From an uncultured Alcaligenaceae bacterium (GTDB lineage Bacteria; Pseudomonadota; Gammaproteobacteria; Burkholderiales; Burkholderiaceae_B), in the NCBI GenBank assembly GCA_937908115.1, contig CALEQZ010000043.1, forward strand, positions 43,144 to 107,143: a DNA stretch of 64,000 nucleotides. Reading direction: 5' to 3'. The position numbers and the translations under genes were made by a program. Shown here in pieces: positions 1 through 7,295 of the stretch (position 1 is the first letter of the stretch; each line of letters starts with the position of its first letter). Below the pieces are notes generated by a model. It had not been told where the DNA came from. It did not search any database and saw only the letters and a program-made list of their open reading frames with translations.

Positions 1-706
1 ATCCGGCGTAGATCGACCCCACCACCAGCAGGAAAATGCCCAACGGCGGCAGCAGGTGCACCAATGCCGCCATGCGCTCGGGCCAGGAGGCGCGCACCTT
101 GTGCCCACCCCACCCGGGCCGCAGCGTGCAGGCCAGCGCCACCGTCGTCATGAACAACAGCGCCAGGCCCAGCCCCGGCAGGATGCCCGCGAGGTAGAGC
201 TTGGGCACCGAGGAATTGGTCAGCACGCCATAGATCACCAGGTTGATCGACGGCGGAATCAGGATGCCCAGCGTGCCACCCGCGGCCAGGCTGCCCAAGA
301 AGAGCGGCTCGTTATAGCCATACTTGCGGATCTGCGGGATGGCCACCGTCCCGACCGTGGCGGCGGTGGCCACGCTCGACCCCGACGTGGCCGAGAACAC
401 CGTCGATGCGCCGATGTTGGCGTGCATCAGCCCGCCCGGCAGCCACGACAGCCACAAGCTCATGGCCCGGTACATGTTTTCGGCAAAGCCTGCGCGCAAC
501 AGGATCTCGCCCAGCAGGATGAACAGCGGAATGGCCACCAGCAGGAACTCGTTGCTGGTGCTCCAGGCCAGCTCGCCCATCGCGCGCGCCAGCGGCAGCA
601 TGGAAAAAAGCGGGTCCAGCACCAGGCCCAGCACGCCCAGGGCCGCGCCCACCGGTATGCTCAGCCCGATGAGCACGAGCAGCAGCACAAGCGCGGTCGC
701 GATCAT
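1..706 (-). CDS. TRAP transporter large permease (DctM family), cut by left edge
   Basis: This is the 12-TM channel subunit of a tripartite ATP-independent periplasmic (TRAP) carrier, which takes up a carboxylate-type solute with a sodium gradient in the inner membrane. About 235 N-terminal residues are present and the C-terminal half lies outside the window. The translation opens with MIATALVLLLVLIG, and further in carries LFILLGEILLRAG and the DctM glycine/proline signature GGTLGILIPPSIN near residue 150. The start codon overlaps the stop of the small permease as ATGA, so the two are translationally coupled. The gene closes a binding protein - small permease - large permease operon. The family assignment is firm. 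The substrate is unknown. Confidence 0.93.
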   Translation of the reverse strand, partial: MIATALVLLLVLIGLSIPVGAALGVLGLVLDPLFSMLPLARAMGELAWSTSNEFLLVAIPLFILLGEILLRAGFAENMYRAMSLWLSWLPGGLMHANIGASTVFSATSGSSVATAATVGTVAIPQIRKYGYNEPLFLGSLAAGGTLGILIPPSINLVIYGVLTNSSVPKLYLAGILPGLGLALLFMTTVALACTLRPGWGGHKVRASWPERMAALVHLLPPLGIFLLVVGSIYAG

Positions 707-1326
707 GCCCGCTCCCTCGCCACGATGCGCTCGCCGGCGGCTGCCTCTTCGTCGGCCTCTTCCTGCGCGCTGCGCATGCCGCAGATGGCCTTGAGCGTGG
801 CCAGGTCCCCCGTGACCAGGGCGATGCTGGCGCGCACCAACATCAGCGCCAGCACCACGCACATCCACGCCAGGCCAGCCACCCAAAGCGCCTGCGGTAT
901 CCACAGCGGCGTGGCCAAGGGCGTATTGGCCGTCGCGCCCTGCTGCCAGGACGCCAGCACCACGTCGGCCGCGTAGCGCGTCAGGTATGCCATGAAAACG
1001 CCCAGGGCGACCAGCGCCAGCCAATCGAGCACGGCGCCGACCCGCACGGGCAGCTTCTGGTAGAGGGCGTCGATGCGCACGTTGGCCCGCTGCAAAGTGG
1101 CAAAGGCCAGCGCCCATGACGTGCTGATGGCAAAGGCATATCCCGACAGCTCGTCGGCGCCGCCCGTGGTAAAGCCCAGGAACTTGCGCGCAACCACGTC
1201 GAAAGTGATGAGCGCGACGCTGGCCAGCGTCAGCGCCGCACCCGCCCACACCGCCCAGCGCGACAGGACAGCGGCGGCCGCAAGCAGCCGCGCCAGCAAC
1301 GGGTGAGGAATCGTTTCACTGGTCAT
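703..1326 (-). CDS. TRAP transporter small permease (DctQ family)
   Basis: This is the four-TM accessory membrane subunit of the TRAP carrier, 207 residues. Hydrophobic segments lie near residues 20-45, 55-80, 100-125 and 145-170, and the RKFLGFTTGGADE stretch between the first two is typical of DctQ proteins. The start has a purine-rich GGAGAAGG ribosome binding site about 5 bases upstream. It follows the binding protein by 70 bases and its stop overlaps the large permease start. The C-terminus is a charged, Glu/Ala-rich cytoplasmic tail. Membership in the transporter is clear from order and topology. The substrate cannot be read from this subunit. Confidence 0.92.
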   Translation of the reverse strand: MTSETIPHPLLARLLAAAAVLSRWAVWAGAALTLASVALITFDVVARKFLGFTTGGADELSGYAFAISTSWALAFATLQRANVRIDALYQKLPVRVGAVLDWLALVALGVFMAYLTRYAADVVLASWQQGATANTPLATPLWIPQALWVAGLAWMCVVLALMLVRASIALVTGDLATLKAICGMRSAQEEADEEAAAGERIVARERA

Positions 1327-1396
1327 GACCCTTCTCCGGAGCCTGCCCGCCGCCGGCGCCCCCGCATCCCTGCGCAGGCGCCGGCGATGCGCGGCC

Positions 1397-2443
1397 TTAC
1401 TTGCTTGCCGTCACGCCCAACGCCTTGCCGATGGTGGCGTTGAAGTCTGCCACGCATTGCTCGGAGCAGCGCTTGGCCCACTGCGGCAGCACCGCTTCTT
1501 CGGTGATTTTCTTCAGCAGCTGCCGGTCGGCCTCGGTCGGCTGGACCAGGACCATTTTGCCCTTGGCCGGATACGGGCAGGCAGGCGCGCCCGTGTTGCA
1601 GTCGTAGCCCTCTTGCGTCTGGCGGGCCGCCGCGTCCCAGATGTCGTCGATCAGCGTGTCGATGTTGGCCTGCAGGAACTCGCGCACCTTGGGATCCAGA
1701 TTGTTCCAGGTCCGCCCGTTGACGGCGTGGATCTGCTGGTTCCAGTTGATCGGCAGCGCGTACAGGTGGGTGGCTACCTCATACCACTTGGCCGAATAGC
1801 CCGACAGCGAGCCCGTGATCGCGCAATCGACCACGCGGTTTTGCATGGCCGGCACCACTTCGCCGAAGGCCATGGTCACGGGCGTGCCGCCCAGCGCCTG
1901 GACGAACTCGGCGGTGGTGCGGCTGCTGGTGCGCACCTTTTTGCCCTTGACGTCGGCCAGGCCCTTGATCTCGGCATTGCAAAAGAGCACCTGCGCCGGA
2001 TACGTCGAAATGCCCAGCAGCTTGACGTTGGCACCTTCGCCATAGACCTTGGCGTAGACCGGCTCAAAGGCCTTGGTGACCTTGCGCGCGGTCTCCACGT
2101 CCGGCGCCAGGCCGGCCAGGTCTATCGCCTCGTTGATGGGGTTGTCGCCGGCAAAGTACGACAGCGTGGCGGTGCCGAACTCGATAACGCCCTGGCTCAT
2201 CAACCGGAGCAATTCGGGCCCCTTCAGGCCCATGTCGTTAAAGCCCTTGATCTCCGCGGTGATCCGGCCGTTGGAGCGCTCCGGTATCGTCTTGGTCCAG
2301 AAAGGCTGTTCATAGTCCGTGTAGGCGGTCAGGTTGCTCAGGCCGCCGACCACCTTCAGGTGCGTCTTGGGCAGATCCTGGGCGGCCGCGGCGCCAGCCA
2401 GCGCGATACCGGCAAGCGCGGTGAAAACGGCGTGCAGTTTCAT
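1397..2443 (-). CDS. TRAP transporter substrate-binding protein (DctP family)
   Basis: This is the periplasmic solute receptor of the TRAP system and sets its specificity. It has 348 residues with a cleavable signal peptide of about 22 residues ending AAAAQ. The mature part has the DctP fold signatures: FGTATLSYFAG in the first lobe and VKLLGISTYPAQVLFCNAEI leading to a KVRTSSRTT stretch that corresponds to the conserved carboxylate-binding arginine region. An AAGGAG ribosome binding site sits just before the ATG. It is the first gene of the operon and follows a structured 364-base leader (tandem hairpins and a dyad). Four cysteines near the C-terminus (CNTGAPAC and CSEQC) could form disulfides. 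An aromatic or keto acid ligand is possible but unproven. Confidence 0.93.
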   Translation of the reverse strand: MKLHAVFTALAGIALAGAAAAQDLPKTHLKVVGGLSNLTAYTDYEQPFWTKTIPERSNGRITAEIKGFNDMGLKGPELLRLMSQGVIEFGTATLSYFAGDNPINEAIDLAGLAPDVETARKVTKAFEPVYAKVYGEGANVKLLGISTYPAQVLFCNAEIKGLADVKGKKVRTSSRTTAEFVQALGGTPVTMAFGEVVPAMQNRVVDCAITGSLSGYSAKWYEVATHLYALPINWNQQIHAVNGRTWNNLDPKVREFLQANIDTLIDDIWDAAARQTQEGYDCNTGAPACPYPAKGKMVLVQPTEADRQLLKKITEEAVLPQWAKRCSEQCVADFNATIGKALGVTASK

Positions 2444-2487
2444 GGTCTAGGCTCCTTGGGGGCTATTGACGAAAGCCATACAGTGGT

Positions 2488-2570
2488 TTTGCGGCGCCAG
2501 CCGCAAAGCTGTCCAGCGGTTTGCGGCGCCAGCCGCAAAGCCGTCCAACGGTTGCGGCGCCAGCCGCAAA
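2488..2570. repeat. Three tandem hairpin-forming repeats in the dctP leader
   Basis: Three copies of TTTGCGGCGCCAGCCGCAAA lie at 2488-2507, 2520-2539 and 2551-2570 (the last begins GTT). Each is an inverted repeat with an 8-base arm (7 in the third copy) and a 4-base loop. The spacers between them also resemble each other (GTCCAGCGG, GTCCAACGG), so the repeated unit is about 32 bases. In the dctP messenger they would form a row of three stem-loops that ends about 45 bases before the start codon. Periods of 32 and 31 bases correspond to three turns of DNA. Confidence 0.85.
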
Positions 2571-2658
2571 ACCGCCCGGCGGTTTGGGTTGCCGACGGCT
2601 GCGGCACGGCTGGGATTGCACCGCGTCGACGCGCAGCCGTCCAATCGAATGTCTGCAT

Positions 2659-2702
2659 GCAGGGTCATAAATTCCATTTAAGACCCTGCCCCGCGACCCT
2701 GC
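2659..2702. promoter_or_regulatory. 31-bp dyad with an extra half-site, likely operator of the TRAP operon
   Basis: The arms GCAGGGTC (2659-2666) and GACCCTGC (2682-2689) are perfectly complementary. Their AT-rich interior is itself symmetric (TAAAT TCC ATTTA), so symmetry runs over 31 bases with one mismatch per side. A third half-site GACCCTGC follows at 2695-2702 as a direct repeat. The dyad sits about 215 bases upstream of dctP and about 120 bases after the LysR gene that is probably its regulator. No T-run follows it on either strand, which argues against a terminator. Confidence 0.55.
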
Positions 2703-2807
2703 GCCGCGCCGCGCAAAGCAAGCATTGGCGCGGCTTGCGGGGGAATCGTCGCAGCCGGATGGCCGGCGTCGGCCGGGCCGAAAACCCCACTGGAATCAGG
2801 GAAACCC

Positions 2808-3719
2808 CTAGCCCGCGACCGGTTCGGATTCGCACGAGCGCGCAGCGATGCGCTGCGCCTGCTGGGCGATGACGCGCACCGCATGGCTATCCGGCCCGTC
2901 CATCCAGCTTGCGGTAAAGCGCAGGTCCGGCAACGGTTCGGCGTCCACGCGTAACAGGCGCAAATCGCCGCGCGCCAGCTCCTTGCCCAGGAAAACGGGC
3001 GCGATCACGCTAGTGCCAATGCCGTCCTGCGTCATGCGCACCACCATGGACAGCGAGGCGCTGCCATACATGCGCGGGGCCTTCACTCCTGCCCGCTCGA
3101 GCATGGCGCGCACCACCTGGTAGGGGCTGCTATTGGACGGATACGTGATCACCGGCAGCCGGCCAATACGCTGCAGCGTCAACGGCTCCGGGCCGAGATC
3201 CAAGTGCGGGCTCGCCACCCAGGCCAGCGGATAGGTGCAAAGCGGCAGGTTCTCCACCCGGGACTCCAGCACCGGCCCGAGCAGCAAGGCCAGGTCGATG
3301 CGCCGCGACAGCAGGTGCTGGCGCAGCACGTAGGTGGTGTCGACCTCGATTTCCAGCACCAGTGCCGGATAGGCGTTGTGGATATGTTCGATCAGCGCCG
3401 ACAGCCAGGTCTGCACGATGGTCTCGGCCACGCCGATGCGCACGGTGCCGCACATGACGTTTTCGGCGGCCGCCGCTTCGATCATCTCGCTGCGGACCTG
3501 CAGCATGCGCTCGGCGTAGGACAGCAGCTCATGCCCCTTGGCCGTGAGCCGCACGCCGCGCGCGTCGCGCTCGAACAGCCGCACACCCAGCGCACCCTCC
3601 AGCGAGGCGATGCGCTGCGACACCGCGGGCTGCGTGGTGTTGAGCTTTTCGGACGCCGCCCGGAAACTGCCCAGCGTCGCCACCCAATAAAACGTTTCGA
3701 CGGTACGAAGATCCACCAT
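2808..3719 (-). CDS. LysR-family transcriptional regulator, upstream of TRAP operon
   Basis: This DNA-binding regulator is 303 residues long. The N-terminal winged helix-turn-helix spans about residues 1-60 and contains SEKLNTTQPAVSQRIASLE, followed by the effector-binding domain of the periplasmic-binding-protein fold. The chosen ATG is preceded by GGGGGAG about 6 bases upstream and starts directly at the family's usual MVDLRTVETFYWVA opening. An upstream in-frame ATG would add 17 residues of unlikely sequence. The gene lies on the same strand as dctPQM, 364 bases ahead, so it probably controls the carrier in response to its substrate. That link is inferred from position and from the dyad in the gap. 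Confidence 0.92.
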   Translation of the reverse strand: MVDLRTVETFYWVATLGSFRAASEKLNTTQPAVSQRIASLEGALGVRLFERDARGVRLTAKGHELLSYAERMLQVRSEMIEAAAAENVMCGTVRIGVAETIVQTWLSALIEHIHNAYPALVLEIEVDTTYVLRQHLLSRRIDLALLLGPVLESRVENLPLCTYPLAWVASPHLDLGPEPLTLQRIGRLPVITYPSNSSPYQVVRAMLERAGVKAPRMYGSASLSMVVRMTQDGIGTSVIAPVFLGKELARGDLRLLRVDAEPLPDLRFTASWMDGPDSHAVRVIAQQAQRIAARSCESEPVAG

Positions 3720-3948
3720 GGCCGGCTCCCCCATTTGCGCCGGCCGTGAGCGGCCAGCGACGCGCGGCAAACGGCGCCTTCTGCAGGAATGGACGCTAGG
3801 CTAGCACACTGCGGCCGCCGTCCGTCAGCCGGCCCGGCCGCCGGCGCGGCGCGGGCCACCAGGCCGATGGTGCCGCCGGGTGCGCCGGTCACGATGCCGG
3901 CGGCTCGCCACGATCGGATGCTGGGCGCCGCTGCCAGGCCGGACGGTG

Positions 3949-4737
3949 TCAAAAGACCGACAGGCGGCTGTTCAGCAGATCGGTCACCAGCATGTGGCCG
4001 GGAGCATGCGTCAGGCAAAACGGCAACCGCGCGGCGGCGATGACCGACTGCGGCGTCACGCCGCACGCCCAGAACACCGGCAGTTCATCGGGCAGGACTT
4101 CGACCGGGTCGCCGTAGTCGGGCCGGTTGATGTCGGCGATGCCGATCAGCGAGGGATCTCCCAGGTGCACGGGCGCGCCGTGCACCCGGGGAAAGCGCGA
4201 GGTGATCTGTATGGCACGGATGGCGTCGGCCGCCTTGAACGGCCGCATCGACACCACCAGCGGGCCGGCGAAAGGTCCGGCCGCACGCGTGGGGATGTTG
4301 GTGCGCCACATGGGAACATTGGTGCCGCGGGCGATGTGCCGCACTTCCAGGCCATCGGCCTGCAACGCTTCCTCGAACGAAAACGAGCAGCCGATCAGGA
4401 AGGACACCAGGTCGTCGCGCCAGACCGCGCGCACGTCGGTCGGCTCGTCGACCAGTTCGCCGTTTTGCCAGACCCGGTAGCGCGGCAGGTCGGTGCGTAT
4501 GTCGATATCCTCGCCCAGCGTCGGCAGCGACGGATCGCCCGGCTCGGATACCGCCAGCAACGGGCACGGCTGCGGATTGCGCTGGCAAAACAGCAGGAAG
4601 TCGTCAGCCAGGGCCTTGGGCACGATGGCCAGGTTGGCCTGCACATAGCCTGGCGCAAGGCCGGCCGTGGGCCCGGTCAGCTCGGCCTTGCGGGCGGCCA
4701 GGCGTACCTGCCTGGCCGGGGAAACGGCGGAAGTCAT
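3949..4737 (-). CDS. DUF1445 / UPF0317 family putative hydro-lyase
   Basis: This is a 262-residue cytoplasmic protein of the DUF1445 family, related to the mitochondrial D-glutamate cyclase. Family features visible here are LTGPTAGLAPGYVQANLAI near the N-terminus, FLIGCSFSFEEAL mid-protein, RGTNVPMWRTNI, and the C-terminal FWACGVTPQ and THAPGHMLVTD motifs. The start is the ATG that gives MTSAVSPARQVRLAA. A second ATG 12 bases upstream and a TTG further out are possible, and no strong ribosome binding site decides. The genes around it do not form an operon with it. The exact reaction in this organism is unknown. Confidence 0.85.
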   Translation of the reverse strand: MTSAVSPARQVRLAARKAELTGPTAGLAPGYVQANLAIVPKALADDFLLFCQRNPQPCPLLAVSEPGDPSLPTLGEDIDIRTDLPRYRVWQNGELVDEPTDVRAVWRDDLVSFLIGCSFSFEEALQADGLEVRHIARGTNVPMWRTNIPTRAAGPFAGPLVVSMRPFKAADAIRAIQITSRFPRVHGAPVHLGDPSLIGIADINRPDYGDPVEVLPDELPVFWACGVTPQSVIAAARLPFCLTHAPGHMLVTDLLNSRLSVF

Positions 4738-4877
4738 GGCGGGAGGCATCGCAACGCTTGAACACACGAGCCGACATTGCAGCGCAGCTGCCCCGGCGGC
4801 GTCCAATCGTATGTTTGGATGACCGGCGATTGATTCCGCTTATGGGCTGCCACGCCGCCTCACCCAGCGCACCGGGA

Positions 4878-4907
4878 TGCCCCCTCGGGGGGCAAAGCGC
4901 GTATCAT
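4878..4907 (+). promoter_or_regulatory. Hairpin and candidate -10 element upstream of the EamA gene
   Basis: A GC hairpin (TGCCCCC with GGGGGCA at 4878-4894) is followed by GCGCGTATCATGCG. The TATCAT at 4902-4907 is a plausible -10 box 60 bases before the EamA start. No clear -35 was found. The gap lies between two divergent genes (DUF1445 on minus, EamA on plus). Confidence 0.35.
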
Positions 4908-4966
4908 GCGCCCTTTGCCCCCGGCGCGGTGCGCGCCGCCCGACCGTCGTCCGAAGTTGCGCAGTC

Positions 4967-5944
4967 ATGACCGAGTCCACCCCGACCGCCGGCGCCCATG
5001 CCGCCGCGCCCGCCCAGCCATCCCGGGCGCTGCCGGCCAACGCCTTGCTGGGCATCGGGCTGCTGATTCTGTCGATGTGCGTGCTGCCCATGCTGGATGC
5101 CGCCGGCAAATGGGTCATGGCTGCCGGCGTGCCCATGCTGGTGCTGTCCTGGGTGCGGTACACGCTGCACCTGGTGTTGGTGCTGGCCATCGTCCTACCC
5201 ATGCGCGGGCCGGCCATCGTGCGCAGCAGGCGCCCGCGCGCGCAAGTCCTGCGCGGGATCTGCATGTTCGCGGCCACCTGCGCCTTTTTCACCACCCTGC
5301 ACTACCTGCCACAGGCCGAGGCCACTGCGATCAACTTTTTGGCCCCGCTCATCGTGCTGGCCAGCGCGCCCTGGATGCTGGGCGAGCCGGTGCGCATTTC
5401 GCGCTGGGTGGCCGCTGTCGTCGGATTGCTGGGCGTGCTCATCATCATCCGGCCCGGCGGCGGCCTGCATCCGGTCGGCACGATGTTCGGCCTGCTGACG
5501 GCCTGTTGCTTCGCCGCGCAATTCATCACCACGCGGCGGCTGGCCGCCGATGACCCGCTGACCTCGCTGATCTGGAGCGGCGCGGTCGGCACCGTGTGCC
5601 TAACCGTCACGCTGCCCTTCGTGCTGCCGGCCGCGCTGCCCGTGCTGGCCGATCTGCCGCCGCTGCACTGGGCCGTACTGCTGTCGACCGGCGTGACCGG
5701 CAGCCTCGGCCACCTGCTGCAGATCGCCGCCTACCGCAACGCGCCCGCGTCGCTGCTGGCGCCCTTCGTCTATTTCCAGATCGTCAGCGCCACCGCCATC
5801 GGCTGGCTCATTTGGGGCCACTTCCCCGACCCCGTGACCTGGCTGGGCATCGCGGTCATCTGCGGCAGCGGCATCGCCATCGGCATCGTCGAATGGCGGC
5901 GCGGCCGCGTCCATGCGGCCGCGTCGGGGCGCCAGGCAAGATAA
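4967..5944 (+). CDS. EamA/DMT-family membrane transporter
   Basis: This is a predicted 10-TM inner-membrane exporter of the drug/metabolite transporter superfamily, 325 residues, made of two EamA repeats of five helices. The first repeat contains LHYLPQAEATAINFLAPLIV and the second ends in the APASLLAPFVYFQIVSATAIG helix pair, both typical of RhaT/YddG-like members. The N-terminus before helix 1 is a 25-residue Ala/Pro-rich cytoplasmic tail. The ATG was chosen because upstream codons are Arg-rich and unlike the family. The gene stands alone and converges on ybbA. The substrate cannot be assigned. Confidence 0.9.
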   Translation: MTESTPTAGAHAAAPAQPSRALPANALLGIGLLILSMCVLPMLDAAGKWVMAAGVPMLVLSWVRYTLHLVLVLAIVLPMRGPAIVRSRRPRAQVLRGICMFAATCAFFTTLHYLPQAEATAINFLAPLIVLASAPWMLGEPVRISRWVAAVVGLLGVLIIIRPGGGLHPVGTMFGLLTACCFAAQFITTRRLAADDPLTSLIWSGAVGTVCLTVTLPFVLPAALPVLADLPPLHWAVLLSTGVTGSLGHLLQIAAYRNAPASLLAPFVYFQIVSATAIGWLIWGHFPDPVTWLGIAVICGSGIAIGIVEWRRGRVHAAASGRQAR

Positions 5945-5988
5945 GTGGCTGCCATGCCCATGCCGGCACGGCTGGCATGCCACTAGGG

Positions 5989-6666
5989 TCAACCCGCCAC
6001 CAGCCGCCCCCCGGCCAGCACCAGCTGCCGGGTGCAGCGCGAGGCCAGTTGCGCATCATGGGTGACCAGCACCAGCGTCGTCCCATGCTCGCGATGCAGC
6101 GCGAACATTTGCTCGATCACCGCCTCGCCGGTGGCGGCATCCAGGCTGCCGGTGGGCTCGTCGGCAAACAGCAGCGCCGGCTGCACGACAAAGGCCCGCG
6201 CCAGCGACACGCGCTGCTGCTCGCCGCCCGACAGCGTGCGCGGGTAATGATGCAGGCGCGCCCCGAGCCCGACGCGCTCGAGCATGGCCACGGCCGCATC
6301 GCGCGCCGGACGCCCGGCCAGCTCCAAGGGCAGCATGACGTTTTCCAGCGCGGTCAGGTTGGGCAAGAGCTGGAAAGACTGGAAGACGAAGCCCACCAGG
6401 CTTGCGCGCAACCGCGCGCGGCCGTCCTCGTCCAGCGCGAAAAGGTCATGGCCGGCCAGCCGCACCGTGCCCGCCGTGGGAACATCCAGCCCGGCCAGCA
6501 GTCCCAGCAAGGTCGATTTGCCCGAGCCCGAGCTGCCCGTGATCGCCACGGCGCTGCCGGGTGCGACCGTAAAATCGATGCCCTCCAGTATCGACAGGGT
6601 GCCGGAGGCATCGCTTACCTGCTTGCCCAGCCCTTTCACCTCGATCGCCGCGTCCGCCATGCTCAT
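5989..6666 (-). CDS. ybbA: ABC transporter ATPase, YbbA/LolD type
   Basis: This is a 225-residue ATP-binding subunit of the MacB/LolD/YbbA group. Walker A is GSSGSGKST (about residues 45-53), the Q-loop is FQSFQLLPNLTALENV, the signature is LSGGEQQRVSLARA, Walker B is LLFADEPTGSLD and the switch His is in VLVTHD. The divergent neighbour is tesA, exactly as E. coli ybbA is paired with tesA. However, the large FtsX-like permease (YbbP) that follows in E. coli is absent, and the next gene is a convergent EamA carrier. The start could be the first or the third codon (both ATG). Either way the 5' end overlaps that of tesA. Function is uncertain without its membrane partner. Confidence 0.88.
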   Translation of the reverse strand: MSMADAAIEVKGLGKQVSDASGTLSILEGIDFTVAPGSAVAITGSSGSGKSTLLGLLAGLDVPTAGTVRLAGHDLFALDEDGRARLRASLVGFVFQSFQLLPNLTALENVMLPLELAGRPARDAAVAMLERVGLGARLHHYPRTLSGGEQQRVSLARAFVVQPALLFADEPTGSLDAATGEAVIEQMFALHREHGTTLVLVTHDAQLASRCTRQLVLAGGRLVAG

Positions 6667-7294
6667 CCGCCTGTTTTGCTCGATTGTCCTTGCGCTGGCG
6701 ACGGCCGCCGGCGCCCTTGCTCAGACCGGCGCCACCGCGCCGGGTTCCTCCCGGGTGATCCTGGTCATGGGCGACAGCCTAAGCGCCGAATACGGCCTGG
6801 CGCGCGGCACGGGATGGGTCGCGCTGCTGGAACAAAGGCTACGCCAGGATCATCCGCAATACCGGGTCGTCAATGCCAGCGTCAGCGGCGAAACCACTGC
6901 CGGTGGCGCCAACCGACTGCCGGCGCTGCTGGCCGAACACCAGCCCGATCTGGTCATCCTGGAGCTGGGCGGCAACGATGCGCTGCGCGGCCTGCCGCTG
7001 GACATGACCCGGCGCAACCTCGAGGCCATGGCAGAAATGTCCCGCAGGGCGCGGGCACAGGTGGTGATCGTCGGCATGCAGATCCCGCCCAACTACGGCC
7101 GGGCGTACGCCGGGCGCTTCCAGGCATTGTTCGAAGCGGTCGCCCGCGCCCACGACGCGGCGCTCGTCCCTTTCCTGCTGGCCGGCATCGCCGAGGACAG
7201 GGCCAATTTCCAGCCGGACGGCATCCATCCGGCCGAATCGGCCCAGCCCGTGCTGCTCGAGAACGTCTGGGCCGTGCTGCAGCCGCTGCTGTGA
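6659..7294 (+). CDS. tesA: Multifunctional acyl-CoA thioesterase/protease/lysophospholipase (SGNH hydrolase)
   Basis: This is a periplasmic SGNH/GDSL esterase of 211 residues with a signal peptide of about 21 residues ending GALAQ. Block I is MGDSLSAEYG with the nucleophile Ser40, block II the Gly near SVSGET, block III GGNDALRG with the oxyanion Asn, and block V DGIHPA with the catalytic Asp-His pair. The proteins of this type cleave acyl thioesters, arylesters and lysophospholipids. The only start compatible with the signal peptide is the ATG at 6659, which lies inside the first codons of divergent ybbA. It has no recognisable ribosome binding site. The gene ends one base before the ppiD stop on the other strand. 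Confidence 0.93.
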   Translation: MLIRLFCSIVLALATAAGALAQTGATAPGSSRVILVMGDSLSAEYGLARGTGWVALLEQRLRQDHPQYRVVNASVSGETTAGGANRLPALLAEHQPDLVILELGGNDALRGLPLDMTRRNLEAMAEMSRRARAQVVIVGMQIPPNYGRAYAGRFQALFEAVARAHDAALVPFLLAGIAEDRANFQPDGIHPAESAQPVLLENVWAVLQPLL

Positions 7295-7295
7295 A

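Noticed and set aside
2488..2570. Short CRISPR-like array of three regularly spaced palindromic repeats
   Set aside because: The spacers are as similar as the repeats, the unit is only 32 bases, there are just three copies and no cas gene is present.
1325..2872. Open frame of 515 codons on the plus strand opposite dctP
   Set aside because: The minus strand carries a recognisable DctP protein with signal peptide and ribosome binding site. The plus-strand product has no family features.
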